Source of the DNA: Paenibacillus paeoniae
Lineage (GTDB): Bacteria; Bacillota; Bacilli; Paenibacillales; Paenibacillaceae
Length of the DNA: 64,000 nt
Assembly: GCF_003388735.1 (NCBI RefSeq)
Contig: NZ_QUBQ01000001.1
Coordinates: 2,542,001 to 2,606,000 of the forward strand
Direction: 5' to 3'
Part shown: positions 8,498 to 16,143 of the stretch, piece after piece
Numbering within the stretch: position 1 is the stretch's first letter
How the letters are laid out: the number at the start of each line of letters is the position of its first letter
The notes under the pieces: model-generated
Database searches by the model: none
Told to the model about the DNA's origin: nothing
What the model saw: only the letters and a program-made list of their open reading frames with translations
Position numbers and translations under genes: made by a program

Positions 8498-9661
8498 TTA
8501 ACGGTGGCCCTCGCGCAGCCCAACGCTGCCAGAACTTTTGGATAAGAGCAATTGCACGACAATCATAACAAGAATAACAACAAACATAGCTGCGAAAGCA
8601 AGCGTAAAGTTACCTCTGTAATCATAGAGCCCCCCGACTATGAGCGGTCCCATCGCTCCAATCAAGTACCCGCCGCACTGAGACATAGCCGACCATGCTC
8701 CGGCTTCCTGCGGCGTGCTGGTCTCGACGATAGGCAGCATAAGTGCCAGCGGGAACAGTCCGCCCGCTCCGATGCCAAGGAAAATCACAGCGGGGAGCAT
8801 TGGCATATGAAGCATCAGCATGATGATGCCAATCAGTTCGAAAATGCTGCATATGACGAGGAAGAACCCGCGTTTCCCGTATTTGGACACTAGGCTCGGG
8901 AGCGTCATCGACACCGGGATTTGTATAATGGTAAATACGGTAAGCAACATCGCAGAGCTTGCTTTGCTGTAGCCTAAGCTTTGGGCAATCGGCGAAATCC
9001 ATGCGGTAAGAGAGTAGAACATGCTGGCCATCAGACCAAAAAACAAGGTGAGCAGAATCGCACGCTTGTTGCGCAGCGGCAGCCTGGAGCGAACCATGCT
9101 GGAAGCTTGATCTTTCCTCCCCAGAAAGGGAAACCAGACGAGCAGCGCCAAGACGCCCAGAATAGCCCAGACGGCAAGTGCAATGGATATGCTTTGATCA
9201 TAACGGTTATAGATGGGAATCGAACATGCAGCCGCGGCACTCGCACCTACAGTCAACGAAACGGAATAGACGCTGACAATGCCGGGTTTGGTCGGAAAAT
9301 ATTTCTTGATAAATCCGGATAACAGCGGACCAGCCAGACTGATGCCGATCCCGCCTATTACGGCCGTGATGACGAGTATGCCAACCGAGCTAATGACGCC
9401 GCGCATGACGGTTGCGCCTGTAATGAGAGCTAGCGCGATAAAGATCGTTCGCTCAAGACCCCACCGATCCCGCAGCATAGTTGCCGCTGGAGCGAATAGG
9501 CCCATACATAACACAGGAAGCGTCGTAAGCAAGCTGGCGGTAAGTGCGTTCATCCCCAGGGTGGATTGCATCGTGCCAAGCAGCGGCGCTACGGAAGATA
9601 TAATGGGTCTTAAATTCAATGCGGCGATAAAGATGGCTAGTAGCAAAAATAGTTTTTTCAT
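8498..9661 (-). CDS. CynX/NimT-family MFS transporter
   Basis: A 387-residue, 12-helix major facilitator. The opening 'AIFIAALNLRPIISSVAPLL' and the TSLLTTLPVLCMGLFAPAA-like second helix are typical of the CynX/NimT (YeaN/YycB) branch, whose members carry cyanate, 2-nitroimidazole or unknown small compounds. An AGGAG sits 11 bases before the ATG. It is divergent from the LysR regulator at 9777, the usual arrangement for a carrier controlled by its neighbour, and a good sigma-A promoter covers the shared region. The substrate is unknown. Confidence 0.88.
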   Translation of the reverse strand: MKKLFLLLAIFIAALNLRPIISSVAPLLGTMQSTLGMNALTASLLTTLPVLCMGLFAPAATMLRDRWGLERTIFIALALITGATVMRGVISSVGILVITAVIGGIGISLAGPLLSGFIKKYFPTKPGIVSVYSVSLTVGASAAAACSIPIYNRYDQSISIALAVWAILGVLALLVWFPFLGRKDQASSMVRSRLPLRNKRAILLTLFFGLMASMFYSLTAWISPIAQSLGYSKASSAMLLTVFTIIQIPVSMTLPSLVSKYGKRGFFLVICSIFELIGIIMLMLHMPMLPAVIFLGIGAGGLFPLALMLPIVETSTPQEAGAWSAMSQCGGYLIGAMGPLIVGGLYDYRGNFTLAFAAMFVVILVMIVVQLLLSKSSGSVGLREGHR

Positions 9662-9693
9662 CTATATGGTCACTCCTCTTTGTGTGTAAACAA

Positions 9694-9725
9694 AGTATAG
9701 AGAATCCACTTGCATTGATCAATGC
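9694..9725 (-). promoter_or_regulatory. Sigma-A promoter of the MFS gene with LysR-type palindrome
   Basis: On the minus strand TTGATC (9722-9717) and TATACT (9699-9694) are 17 bases apart. The -35 lies inside the perfect palindrome GCATTGATCAATGC (9712-9725), which fits the T-N11-A pattern bound by LysR proteins. The neighbouring LysR regulator probably acts here. Confidence 0.65.
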
Positions 9726-9776
9726 TATAATTTCTATTATTATAATAGCAAATGACTATCATAAAGGGGCAACCGC

Positions 9777-10661
9777 ATGGACACTCGGCACATTCACTAT
9801 TTCATGGCCGTCTACGAGCATCTTCACTTTACGAAAGCAGCCGAGGCGCTGGGCATTTCCCAGCCTACCTTAAGCCAACAAATTCGAGTGTTGGAGGCGG
9901 AGCTTGGCATGCCGTTATTCGATCGAATTGGCAAGCAGGTCGTAGCGACAGAAGCCGGCAAGCTGCTGCGGCTTCATGGCGGACGAATGCTCCATGCGGA
10001 GCAGGATGCCAAGGTCGCCATACGCGAGCTGATGTCATCTGCGCGCGGCACTGTTCGAATCTGCGTATTGCCGTCGGATTTAGACTTCCAACTGGTGCCG
10101 CTCTTTATCCATTTCCACTCCGAATATCCCGATATTCAGCTTCAAGCTTTCTCCACCATTCATATCTTGGAGGAAGTATTGAACAATCGGGTAGACATTG
10201 GGATTGCATTGCGAAGTCCGCGAGATAAGCGGCTGGTGCAAATTCCGCTGCGTTCGGAGCCTTACCACCTGCTTGTCCACTCGGGGAGCGAATTGGCTGA
10301 CAGAACTTCGATTCTGCTGCATGAGCTGGAGCATATTCCTCTCGTTTTGTATCCGCAGGGCTTCCTGGGACGCGATTTGGTGGAGAAGGTATGCCGGGAA
10401 CAAGGAGGCTTTCAGCTTTCGACTGTAATGGAGACCAGTACCGCTATTTCTCTCCTGCAGTTGGTACGAGCAGGAGTCGGCGCGACCATTCAGCCCGAGA
10501 GCCTGCTCAAGCAGGAAAGCATGAGGAACGACATTATCGCTATTCCCATCTCCGATCATCCTCCAATGCGTCATCTGGAGCTGATTTACGGCTCCGATCG
10601 TTATATTAGCAGCGCACATAACCAGCTGACCAAGTGGCTGATCGATTTCTTCAGCTACTAA
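9777..10661 (+). CDS. LysR-family transcriptional regulator (CynR-like)
   Basis: A 294-residue LysR regulator. Residues 1-60 hold the winged helix: 'HYFMAVYEHLHFTKAAEALGI', then SQPTLSQQIRVLEAELG and 'PLFDRIGKQVVATEAG'. Residues 90-290 are the periplasmic-binding-protein-like effector domain. AAAGGGG precedes the ATG. It is divergent from the MFS carrier and the two share about 115 bases containing the palindrome at 9712-9725. By analogy with CynR and similar pairs it probably activates the carrier in response to a small co-inducer that cannot be identified here. Confidence 0.92.
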   Translation: MDTRHIHYFMAVYEHLHFTKAAEALGISQPTLSQQIRVLEAELGMPLFDRIGKQVVATEAGKLLRLHGGRMLHAEQDAKVAIRELMSSARGTVRICVLPSDLDFQLVPLFIHFHSEYPDIQLQAFSTIHILEEVLNNRVDIGIALRSPRDKRLVQIPLRSEPYHLLVHSGSELADRTSILLHELEHIPLVLYPQGFLGRDLVEKVCREQGGFQLSTVMETSTAISLLQLVRAGVGATIQPESLLKQESMRNDIIAIPISDHPPMRHLELIYGSDRYISSAHNQLTKWLIDFFSY

Positions 10662-10696
10662 CGTTAGCAGCCTTCCTGGCAAATAATCCACCACAG

Positions 10697-10740
10697 AAAA
10701 AAAAGCCCCCATGTAGGTCCCAATCGACCTGTATGCGGGC
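10697..10740 (-). terminator. Terminator of the sigma/anti-sigma/stalk operon
   Basis: On the minus strand a long stem (GCCCGCATACAGGTC paired with GACCTACATGGGGGC, with mismatches) is followed by eight T, about 50 bases past the stop of the stalk-domain gene. Confidence 0.85.
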
Positions 10741-10792
10741 TCCTTGCTGATTCTCACATTAATACTCGTTACAGAGCAACGAAAGTCCGGAA

Positions 10793-11824
10793 CTATTCAA
10801 CCAGCTTCGCACCGCTAAGCAGAAGCAGGTCGTCAGCAGCCATAAACGTTACGCCGTTCTTCAAAGCTGCCGCTTCGAGCAGCTCATACGGTTCTTCACC
10901 CTTGGTTACTTCCTTGCCTCGAGCTGTGAAGGCATATTGCTCCTGATCGCCCTTCAGCACCTTAATGCTGTTCGTCTCAGCCTTCCACTCAATCGTATAA
11001 CCCAACGCCTCGACCACTTGGCGGAATGGAAGCATCAGACGGCCATTGGCCACATACGGCTGCTCACCATCAGCAAGCTCAAGCGCTTCGCCATTCACGG
11101 CTACATCCTCCAAGCCAGCTTGCACAAACCCATTGTACGAATACGGGAATACCATCATTTTAACGGACTCTGCAGCTTCTTCGGCTCCTTCAGCCTTCAC
11201 AGACTGCTTCCAAACAAGCAGCTTCGCTCCTGGCACCAGATCATGTTTGGTCACGATGTTTTTCGTCAGGTAAGGGAACAGCACAGTGTCATCCGTAACG
11301 ATATACTTGCCATCACGGTTCGTATGAACCGTAACGCTGCCGTTCTCTTCATGCTTCACGCTATCGATTTCCTCGTAGGTCGGCACAGCAAAGTCAGCTG
11401 GAATCGACGTCAGCAGAAGCTCTGCGTTCGTCATCGGAGGCAAGCTCATGGTCATGGCAGGTCCTACGTAGGCATAAATAATCTCGTTCTCGCGAATATC
11501 CTTCACCGATTTCGGCAAGCCGCTCACCGCATCCAGAATGAGCGTATCCTCGCTAACGTTCAAGATGATTTTGTCAAACTTGGCATTCTCATTGTTGTTC
11601 TCCAGCATAATGCGGCCATCTTCCAAAAACGTTACCGTACCATATACACTGATGGAATCCATCCACTTCTGCTGCATAATCTCATAAGCCGGCGTGCTGA
11701 TCGGAACAATTGGCGCACTGATCGGTACGATCTGCGGCTCCTGATTGGCGAATGCCGAAGCTCCTCCTGTCAGGCAAGCTACTGCTGTTAATGCACATAT
11801 GGTGTTCTTTACATATTTCTTCAT
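10793..11824 (-). CDS. Secreted protein with copper amine oxidase N-terminal-like (stalk) domain
   Basis: A 343-residue protein with a signal peptide (residues 1-26, ending ASAFA). The middle is unassigned. A Cu_amine_oxidN1 'stalk' domain lies at about 245-295: 'VNGEALELADGEQP', then GRLMLPFRQVVEALGYTIEW and 'TNSIKVLKG'. In Paenibacillus and Clostridia this module occurs on many exported proteins and no oxidase activity is implied. It is the last gene of an operon with an ECF sigma factor and a membrane protein, 17 bases behind the latter, so it may be an exported output or sensor of that system. Confidence 0.82.
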   Translation of the reverse strand: MKKYVKNTICALTAVACLTGGASAFANQEPQIVPISAPIVPISTPAYEIMQQKWMDSISVYGTVTFLEDGRIMLENNNENAKFDKIILNVSEDTLILDAVSGLPKSVKDIRENEIIYAYVGPAMTMSLPPMTNAELLLTSIPADFAVPTYEEIDSVKHEENGSVTVHTNRDGKYIVTDDTVLFPYLTKNIVTKHDLVPGAKLLVWKQSVKAEGAEEAAESVKMMVFPYSYNGFVQAGLEDVAVNGEALELADGEQPYVANGRLMLPFRQVVEALGYTIEWKAETNSIKVLKGDQEQYAFTARGKEVTKGEEPYELLEAAALKNGVTFMAADDLLLLSGAKLVE

Positions 11825-11841
11825 CTTAATACTCCCTTTCG

Positions 11842-12747
11842 TTATGGGTTATGGAATAAATCGGCATAAGCTTCCTGGAACGATTCCGGCAATCCATATC
11901 GATTGTCCCCGAGAGAAGCAGCTCCCAGCTCCGGAACGACATACATGTCAATGGCTGTACCGTCCTTCAAGCGCAGCTTCGCCAGATAAGATTTTCCTTC
12001 GGACTGGGCCTTGGCCCATTGCTCATCATCTTCTCTGTCTCTATTAACCGAAGATTCGCTTCGGCTAAACATCTCGATCCACTTCCGGACTTCATTCTTC
12101 CCGTCGAGCGAATGCAGATGCAGGCTACCGCTGTGATTCATGATGTCTATTTTCTCTGTCAGCCGTACCAGATCCGCTACATTCACATACTCTTCAGCCG
12201 GAATGGTAACATCGTCAGTTCTGCCGGACATCTGAGCTATATAATAGCGGCCCTGATGCTCCACAGCTATTCGGAAGCCAGGGTCATATCCCTGAAGTCG
12301 ATATAGCGTTCCGCCTGCCAAATACGTAGTCGCAAAATCTTGATCGTCATCACTCAGCTTGTCACCCGGAGTCGGCATCATTCCCGACAAATCGTAAGGC
12401 GCTCCATCGCTTAGGAACGTATAACGGTATCCATTGAAGCTCATCATCTTCAGCGGATCTATAGCGGCCTGAAGGGGCATTTGCCTTGGCGTAAAGGTTT
12501 GTGGTGATGGCTGGACGCTCAAGGCTACCAACGACGGGATTGCCGATTCTTGCCTCAAGAACATAGGCAGGATGAGAGCAAGAGAAAGCATCGCGCAACA
12601 TATAGCAGGAATCGCTATTTTGTAGCTGCGTTTCAAGGGAGCCTTCTTGGGCGCCTCCGGTTCAAGGATGCGGCTTAGCATCCGTTCCTTCTGCGTCTTC
12701 GTAGGACCAAGCCTCGAAATGCGGGTGATTAACTCCTTCTCATTCAT
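11842..12747 (-). CDS. Probable anti-sigma factor-like membrane protein
   Basis: A 301-residue protein with a short charged N-terminal region (1-43), a single membrane segment at about 44-64, and a large C-terminal part that should lie outside the cell. The start ATG at 12747 overlaps the end of the sigma gene by 8 bases and is preceded by GGTGGTGAG inside it, so the pair is translationally coupled. This topology and position are those of anti-sigma factors. No zinc-binding HxxxCxxC (ZAS) motif is present in the N-terminal part, so the assignment rests on context. Confidence 0.6.
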   Translation of the reverse strand: MNEKELITRISRLGPTKTQKERMLSRILEPEAPKKAPLKRSYKIAIPAICCAMLSLALILPMFLRQESAIPSLVALSVQPSPQTFTPRQMPLQAAIDPLKMMSFNGYRYTFLSDGAPYDLSGMMPTPGDKLSDDDQDFATTYLAGGTLYRLQGYDPGFRIAVEHQGRYYIAQMSGRTDDVTIPAEEYVNVADLVRLTEKIDIMNHSGSLHLHSLDGKNEVRKWIEMFSRSESSVNRDREDDEQWAKAQSEGKSYLAKLRLKDGTAIDMYVVPELGAASLGDNRYGLPESFQEAYADLFHNP

Positions 12748-13237
12748 ATCGCTCACCACCTATCGACAGCTTCAAAAGTTTTCTACCCGTATGTAGCCGC
12801 GTGCGAATGGTTGGTTCTTTGATGGAGAGCATATCGGCTATTTCCTTCGTGCTGTATCCCTCATAGTAATAAAAATAAATCGGCAATCGATATTTTTGGG
12901 GTAGGGAAAGCACCTCATCCAACGTATCATCATGCTTGATTTCTTCAGTTAGCTGCTTCTGATCGCTCTCTTCCAGTGTGACGCGCAGCCGTCTCCACCA
13001 ATGTCTAAGCATATTTTTGCAATGATTGCGGGCAGTCACAATAAGCCAAGCCTTCTCATGCTCGGTGTCTCGGAACATCTGGTTAGCATTCATCAGCTTT
13101 AAGAAGACCGTCTGTGTGGCCTCTTCCGCATCAACAACATTTTTTAACATCATGAAACAAACCTTGTAAATCGTATCTGCATGACAATTGTAGATTTGGG
13201 TGATCTCCTTGCCCGTACGCTGCAAGGTATCCTCCAT
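12740..13237 (-). CDS. ECF-type RNA polymerase sigma factor
   Basis: A 165-residue sigma-70 family protein. Region 2 covers about 12-75 ('CFMMLKNVVDAEEATQTVFL', 'EKAWLIVTARNHCKN') and region 4 covers about 108-160 ('LPQKYRLPIYFYYYEGYSTK', 'EIADMLSIKEPTIRTRLHTG'). It is short, as ECF factors are. A GGGGG-type site precedes the ATG. It heads a three-gene operon with a coupled membrane protein, the presumed anti-sigma factor, and a secreted stalk-domain protein. I found no clear ECF-type self-promoter upstream. Confidence 0.92.
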   Translation of the reverse strand: MEDTLQRTGKEITQIYNCHADTIYKVCFMMLKNVVDAEEATQTVFLKLMNANQMFRDTEHEKAWLIVTARNHCKNMLRHWWRRLRVTLEESDQKQLTEEIKHDDTLDEVLSLPQKYRLPIYFYYYEGYSTKEIADMLSIKEPTIRTRLHTGRKLLKLSIGGERYE

Positions 13238-13495
13238 GCTGCTGTCCCCCCTCTACTACTAACACAATTGAGATAGGCAAAATGTTCGATTCTATTTAAA
13301 AAAATTTTAAAAGTCGCATTTGTTCATTGTAAAACAACCCAAACGACGATGCAGTGGTATGATTTGGTTGATCCAATCCGCCATGTCTTCAATTCTACCG
13401 ATTTGTTCAACTTTCCATTCAAACCTTCTACGATAAAGTGATAGAATAGAATCATCTATGGAAGATACACATCATGAAACTAGGAGTCTACTCAA

Positions 13496-14950
13496 GTGAA
13501 AGCACACCCAATTCGTCTATTGCGCATTACCGGACTATTCGACGGTCTATCGTTATTAGTCTTGCTCGGCATAGCCATGCCGCTAAAATATGTATGGGGA
13601 ATCGACCAAGCCGTCACCCTGGTAGGCAGCATCCATGGGGGAATATTCAGCCTATATGCTCTTGCTATTCTCTACGCCGCCTTGCGGGTCAGATGGAATC
13701 TGCTATGGTCAGCCGCAGCCTTGCTTGTCGCATTTGTTCCTTTCGGCAACTTTATATTGGATTGGCAGCTCAAGAAGGCTGAGGCGAAGTATCCCGTTAA
13801 GCCGTTTAACTATGCTCTGCTCGTATACAGCATCGTTTTTTTCTCCTTCTTCGATCTGTTTGCGCAGCTGCCGGTTATGAGCACGTTCGCCACTTCCATC
13901 GGTGCGAGCACCTTTATCGTCGGATTTGTCATTGGACTCTATTCGTTGTCCAATACGCTAGGCAATATTCTCTCCGGTATTATGACCGATAAGATCGGTC
14001 CATTCAAGATTTTGATGGCTGGACTTGTATTGTCAAGCGGCGCCTTGCTGCTCTATCACTTTGTAGAGCAGCCTGCCTGGCTCATCGTCGTTCGAATCAT
14101 TCACGGCTTCGTAGCCGGCTTAATCGTCCCGGCCGCCTTTACGTTCTCGGCTAACACGACTGTACAGAACGAGCAAGGGAAAAAGGTTGCCTTTACAGGT
14201 ACATTTGTAGGACTAGCCGCCATTATCGCCCCTGCTTTCAGCGGCATCATGGCAAGCAAAACCACCGTGCCGTTCGTCTTTACGTGTGTAGCCATGATGG
14301 GACTTGCTCTTGCGATTTTGTCGGCGATCTTCCTCGGCAGGTACAAGATTGCGAAGAAAGAGAAGGACGAAGCTGCCCCGGTTGGCTCGTTCCTCAATAT
14401 TGCAGTGATGAAGGCTTACGGAGGCGCCTTCTTCCTCATGTTCTCACAAGGCGTCATAGCTTACTTGCTGCCGCTGCATGTACAATCGCTTGGCTATGAC
14501 TCCAGACTGAGCGGTACGTTGATGAGCGCCTTCGGCATCATTGCGGTTCTCATATTCGTATTGCCTACGAATCGCATTTTCGACCGGGTGGCCCCGTCGC
14601 TCACGATGGCAATCGGAATTGGGCTTATGGGCGTAAGTCAGCTGCTTATCAGTCAATCCGATACGACATGGGCGCTATACGCTGTATTAGGTCTGTACGG
14701 AGTTGGCTTCGCCTTCCTGTTCCCGTCGATCAACACGATGCTCATCCGAGCGACGCCGGCCGAGCTGCGGGGCAAAGCGTACGGCTACTTCTACGCCTTC
14801 TTCTCGCTCGGCGTAGTCGCCGGCTCTTCTCTGCTGGGCTGGCTGCCGTTCGACGAGAGCCAAGGCTTCCTCTTCACCGGCGCTGTGCTGCTGCTTTTCG
14901 CCGTATTCGTTCTCGCCAGCAGGCGAAAAGAACGAGCTTTGAGTCAATAG
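13496..14950 (+). CDS. DUF3817-MFS fusion transporter
   Basis: A 484-residue membrane protein. Residues 5-95 are a DUF3817 domain (three helices with 'LFDGLSLLVLLGIAMPLKY' and 'GSIHGGIFSLYALAILY'), which is usually a free-standing small membrane protein. Residues 104-480 form a complete 12-helix major facilitator with 'GNILSGIMTDKIGPFKILMA' between helices 2 and 3, as in drug:H+ antiporters. The start is GTG at 13496 with TAGGAG 9 bases upstream. There is no stop or frameshift at the junction, so the fusion looks genuine. Substrate and the function of the added domain are unknown. Confidence 0.85.
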   Translation: MKAHPIRLLRITGLFDGLSLLVLLGIAMPLKYVWGIDQAVTLVGSIHGGIFSLYALAILYAALRVRWNLLWSAAALLVAFVPFGNFILDWQLKKAEAKYPVKPFNYALLVYSIVFFSFFDLFAQLPVMSTFATSIGASTFIVGFVIGLYSLSNTLGNILSGIMTDKIGPFKILMAGLVLSSGALLLYHFVEQPAWLIVVRIIHGFVAGLIVPAAFTFSANTTVQNEQGKKVAFTGTFVGLAAIIAPAFSGIMASKTTVPFVFTCVAMMGLALAILSAIFLGRYKIAKKEKDEAAPVGSFLNIAVMKAYGGAFFLMFSQGVIAYLLPLHVQSLGYDSRLSGTLMSAFGIIAVLIFVLPTNRIFDRVAPSLTMAIGIGLMGVSQLLISQSDTTWALYAVLGLYGVGFAFLFPSINTMLIRATPAELRGKAYGYFYAFFSLGVVAGSSLLGWLPFDESQGFLFTGAVLLLFAVFVLASRRKERALSQ

Positions 14951-14964
14951 ATAGCCGTTACGCA

Positions 14965-15009
14965 AAGAGACTCCGAAACCACTTTATAAGCGGCTTCGGA
15001 GTCTTTTTT
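14965..15009 (+). terminator. Terminator after the DUF3817-MFS gene
   Basis: A GACTCCGAA...TTCGGAGTC stem with further pairing inside is followed by six T. The leftward response-regulator gene ends at 15022, so the hairpin may serve both directions. Confidence 0.85.
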
Positions 15010-15021
15010 AATTAAACATAC

Positions 15022-16140
15022 TCATCTAATGGCGATCCGAATCGTCTCTGCAATACGAGGGTCCGGCTGCGTTCCCAATTCCCGCTGAAGCAATCGCTCC
15101 AAATCATAATAATAGCGAATCGCCTCGTTCATTCTTCCGATAGCGATATACAGCCTGACTGCCTCCAGACTAATATCCTCTCTTAACGGATCAAGCTTTA
15201 ATATCGCTTCGAAATAATGCAAGGCGGAGCTTCGCTCACCAGACTCCAAATGGATACGGCCCGCAAGCTCCAACAGGTGAATGAACTCCCGTTCAAGCTG
15301 TCTTCCGTAAGCATCGGCCCACTCGTATCCTTTGCCGCTCAGCAATGGCCCTGCATACAATTCCTCCGCTTGTTTGATCCATTCCAGTTCTTTTGCGCCG
15401 CCTTGATCCTGTCTGACTTGCTTGACCAACCGTTTAAACCTGTATAGATCGCAGACCATATGTTTTTCCTCGACCCAGATTTCTTTGCGGTACGTTTTGA
15501 TAGGATTCTCCAGCCGGGCTTCACTTATCGCTTTACGGATATAATACAACGTCGAATTGAGATTTTTATGAGCTTTCTCCGGCTCAAGCCCGCTCCATAA
15601 CGTATCGATAATTTCTTCGCGGCTCACTTTCCCCTTATAGATCAGAAAAGCAAGCAGTTCCTCCGTTTTGGGGCTTCTCAACTTCAGCAAAATTCGCTCC
15701 TCGTCCTGACGGAACAATCGCATGCCATCGAACAACCGAACGGCGAACAACGGATCGGAGATCATAACGCCAGGAACGCTAGGCCTGCTTCGGACACGAT
15801 CCAATGTACGGGCTATACGCTCAGCCGTAACCGGCTTCATCAAATAATCGAGCGCATTGAGATCGAAGGCTTGCACGGCGTATTCATCGTAGCCGGTTAC
15901 AAATACAATTTGAATATCTTGATCATGCGTCCGCAAGCGAGCGGATAAGGACATCCCGTCAATCTCGGGCATCGAAATGTCCAGAAAGACGATATCAAGG
16001 GGATTCTCTTTGGCAAAATCATAAGCTTCCAGAGGGCTCAGAAATGTGCGGCAGACGTCCACTGCCCCGCTTTCCGTCAAAATTCTATTTAACCGTTTTA
16101 CTGATAACGGCTCATCATCCACAATAATCGCTCGCAGCAT
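15022..16140 (-). CDS. Response regulator with receiver, winged helix and BTAD (SARP-like)
   Basis: A 372-residue regulator. The receiver covers residues 1-120, with the acidic pocket D8/D9, phosphoacceptor D54 in 'IVFLDISMPEIDG' and the conserved Lys in 'LMKPVTAERIA'. A winged-helix segment at about 140-220 follows ('LLKLRSPKTEELLAFLIYKG'), then a bacterial transcriptional activator domain of TPR type at about 230-370. This is the architecture of SARP-like two-component regulators in Paenibacillus and Bacillus. The start lies 3 bases after the stop of the hybrid kinase gene, with GGAGAG as the binding site, so the kinase encoded upstream is the cognate partner. Confidence 0.9.
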   Translation of the reverse strand: MLRAIIVDDEPLSVKRLNRILTESGAVDVCRTFLSPLEAYDFAKENPLDIVFLDISMPEIDGMSLSARLRTHDQDIQIVFVTGYDEYAVQAFDLNALDYLMKPVTAERIARTLDRVRSRPSVPGVMISDPLFAVRLFDGMRLFRQDEERILLKLRSPKTEELLAFLIYKGKVSREEIIDTLWSGLEPEKAHKNLNSTLYYIRKAISEARLENPIKTYRKEIWVEEKHMVCDLYRFKRLVKQVRQDQGGAKELEWIKQAEELYAGPLLSGKGYEWADAYGRQLEREFIHLLELAGRIHLESGERSSALHYFEAILKLDPLREDISLEAVRLYIAIGRMNEAIRYYYDLERLLQRELGTQPDPRIAETIRIAIR

Positions 16141-16143
16141 GTC

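Noticed and set aside
13238-13330. Self-directed ECF promoter before the sigma gene at 12740-13237
   Set aside because: I looked for an AAC-type -35 with CGT at the right distance and found no convincing pair.
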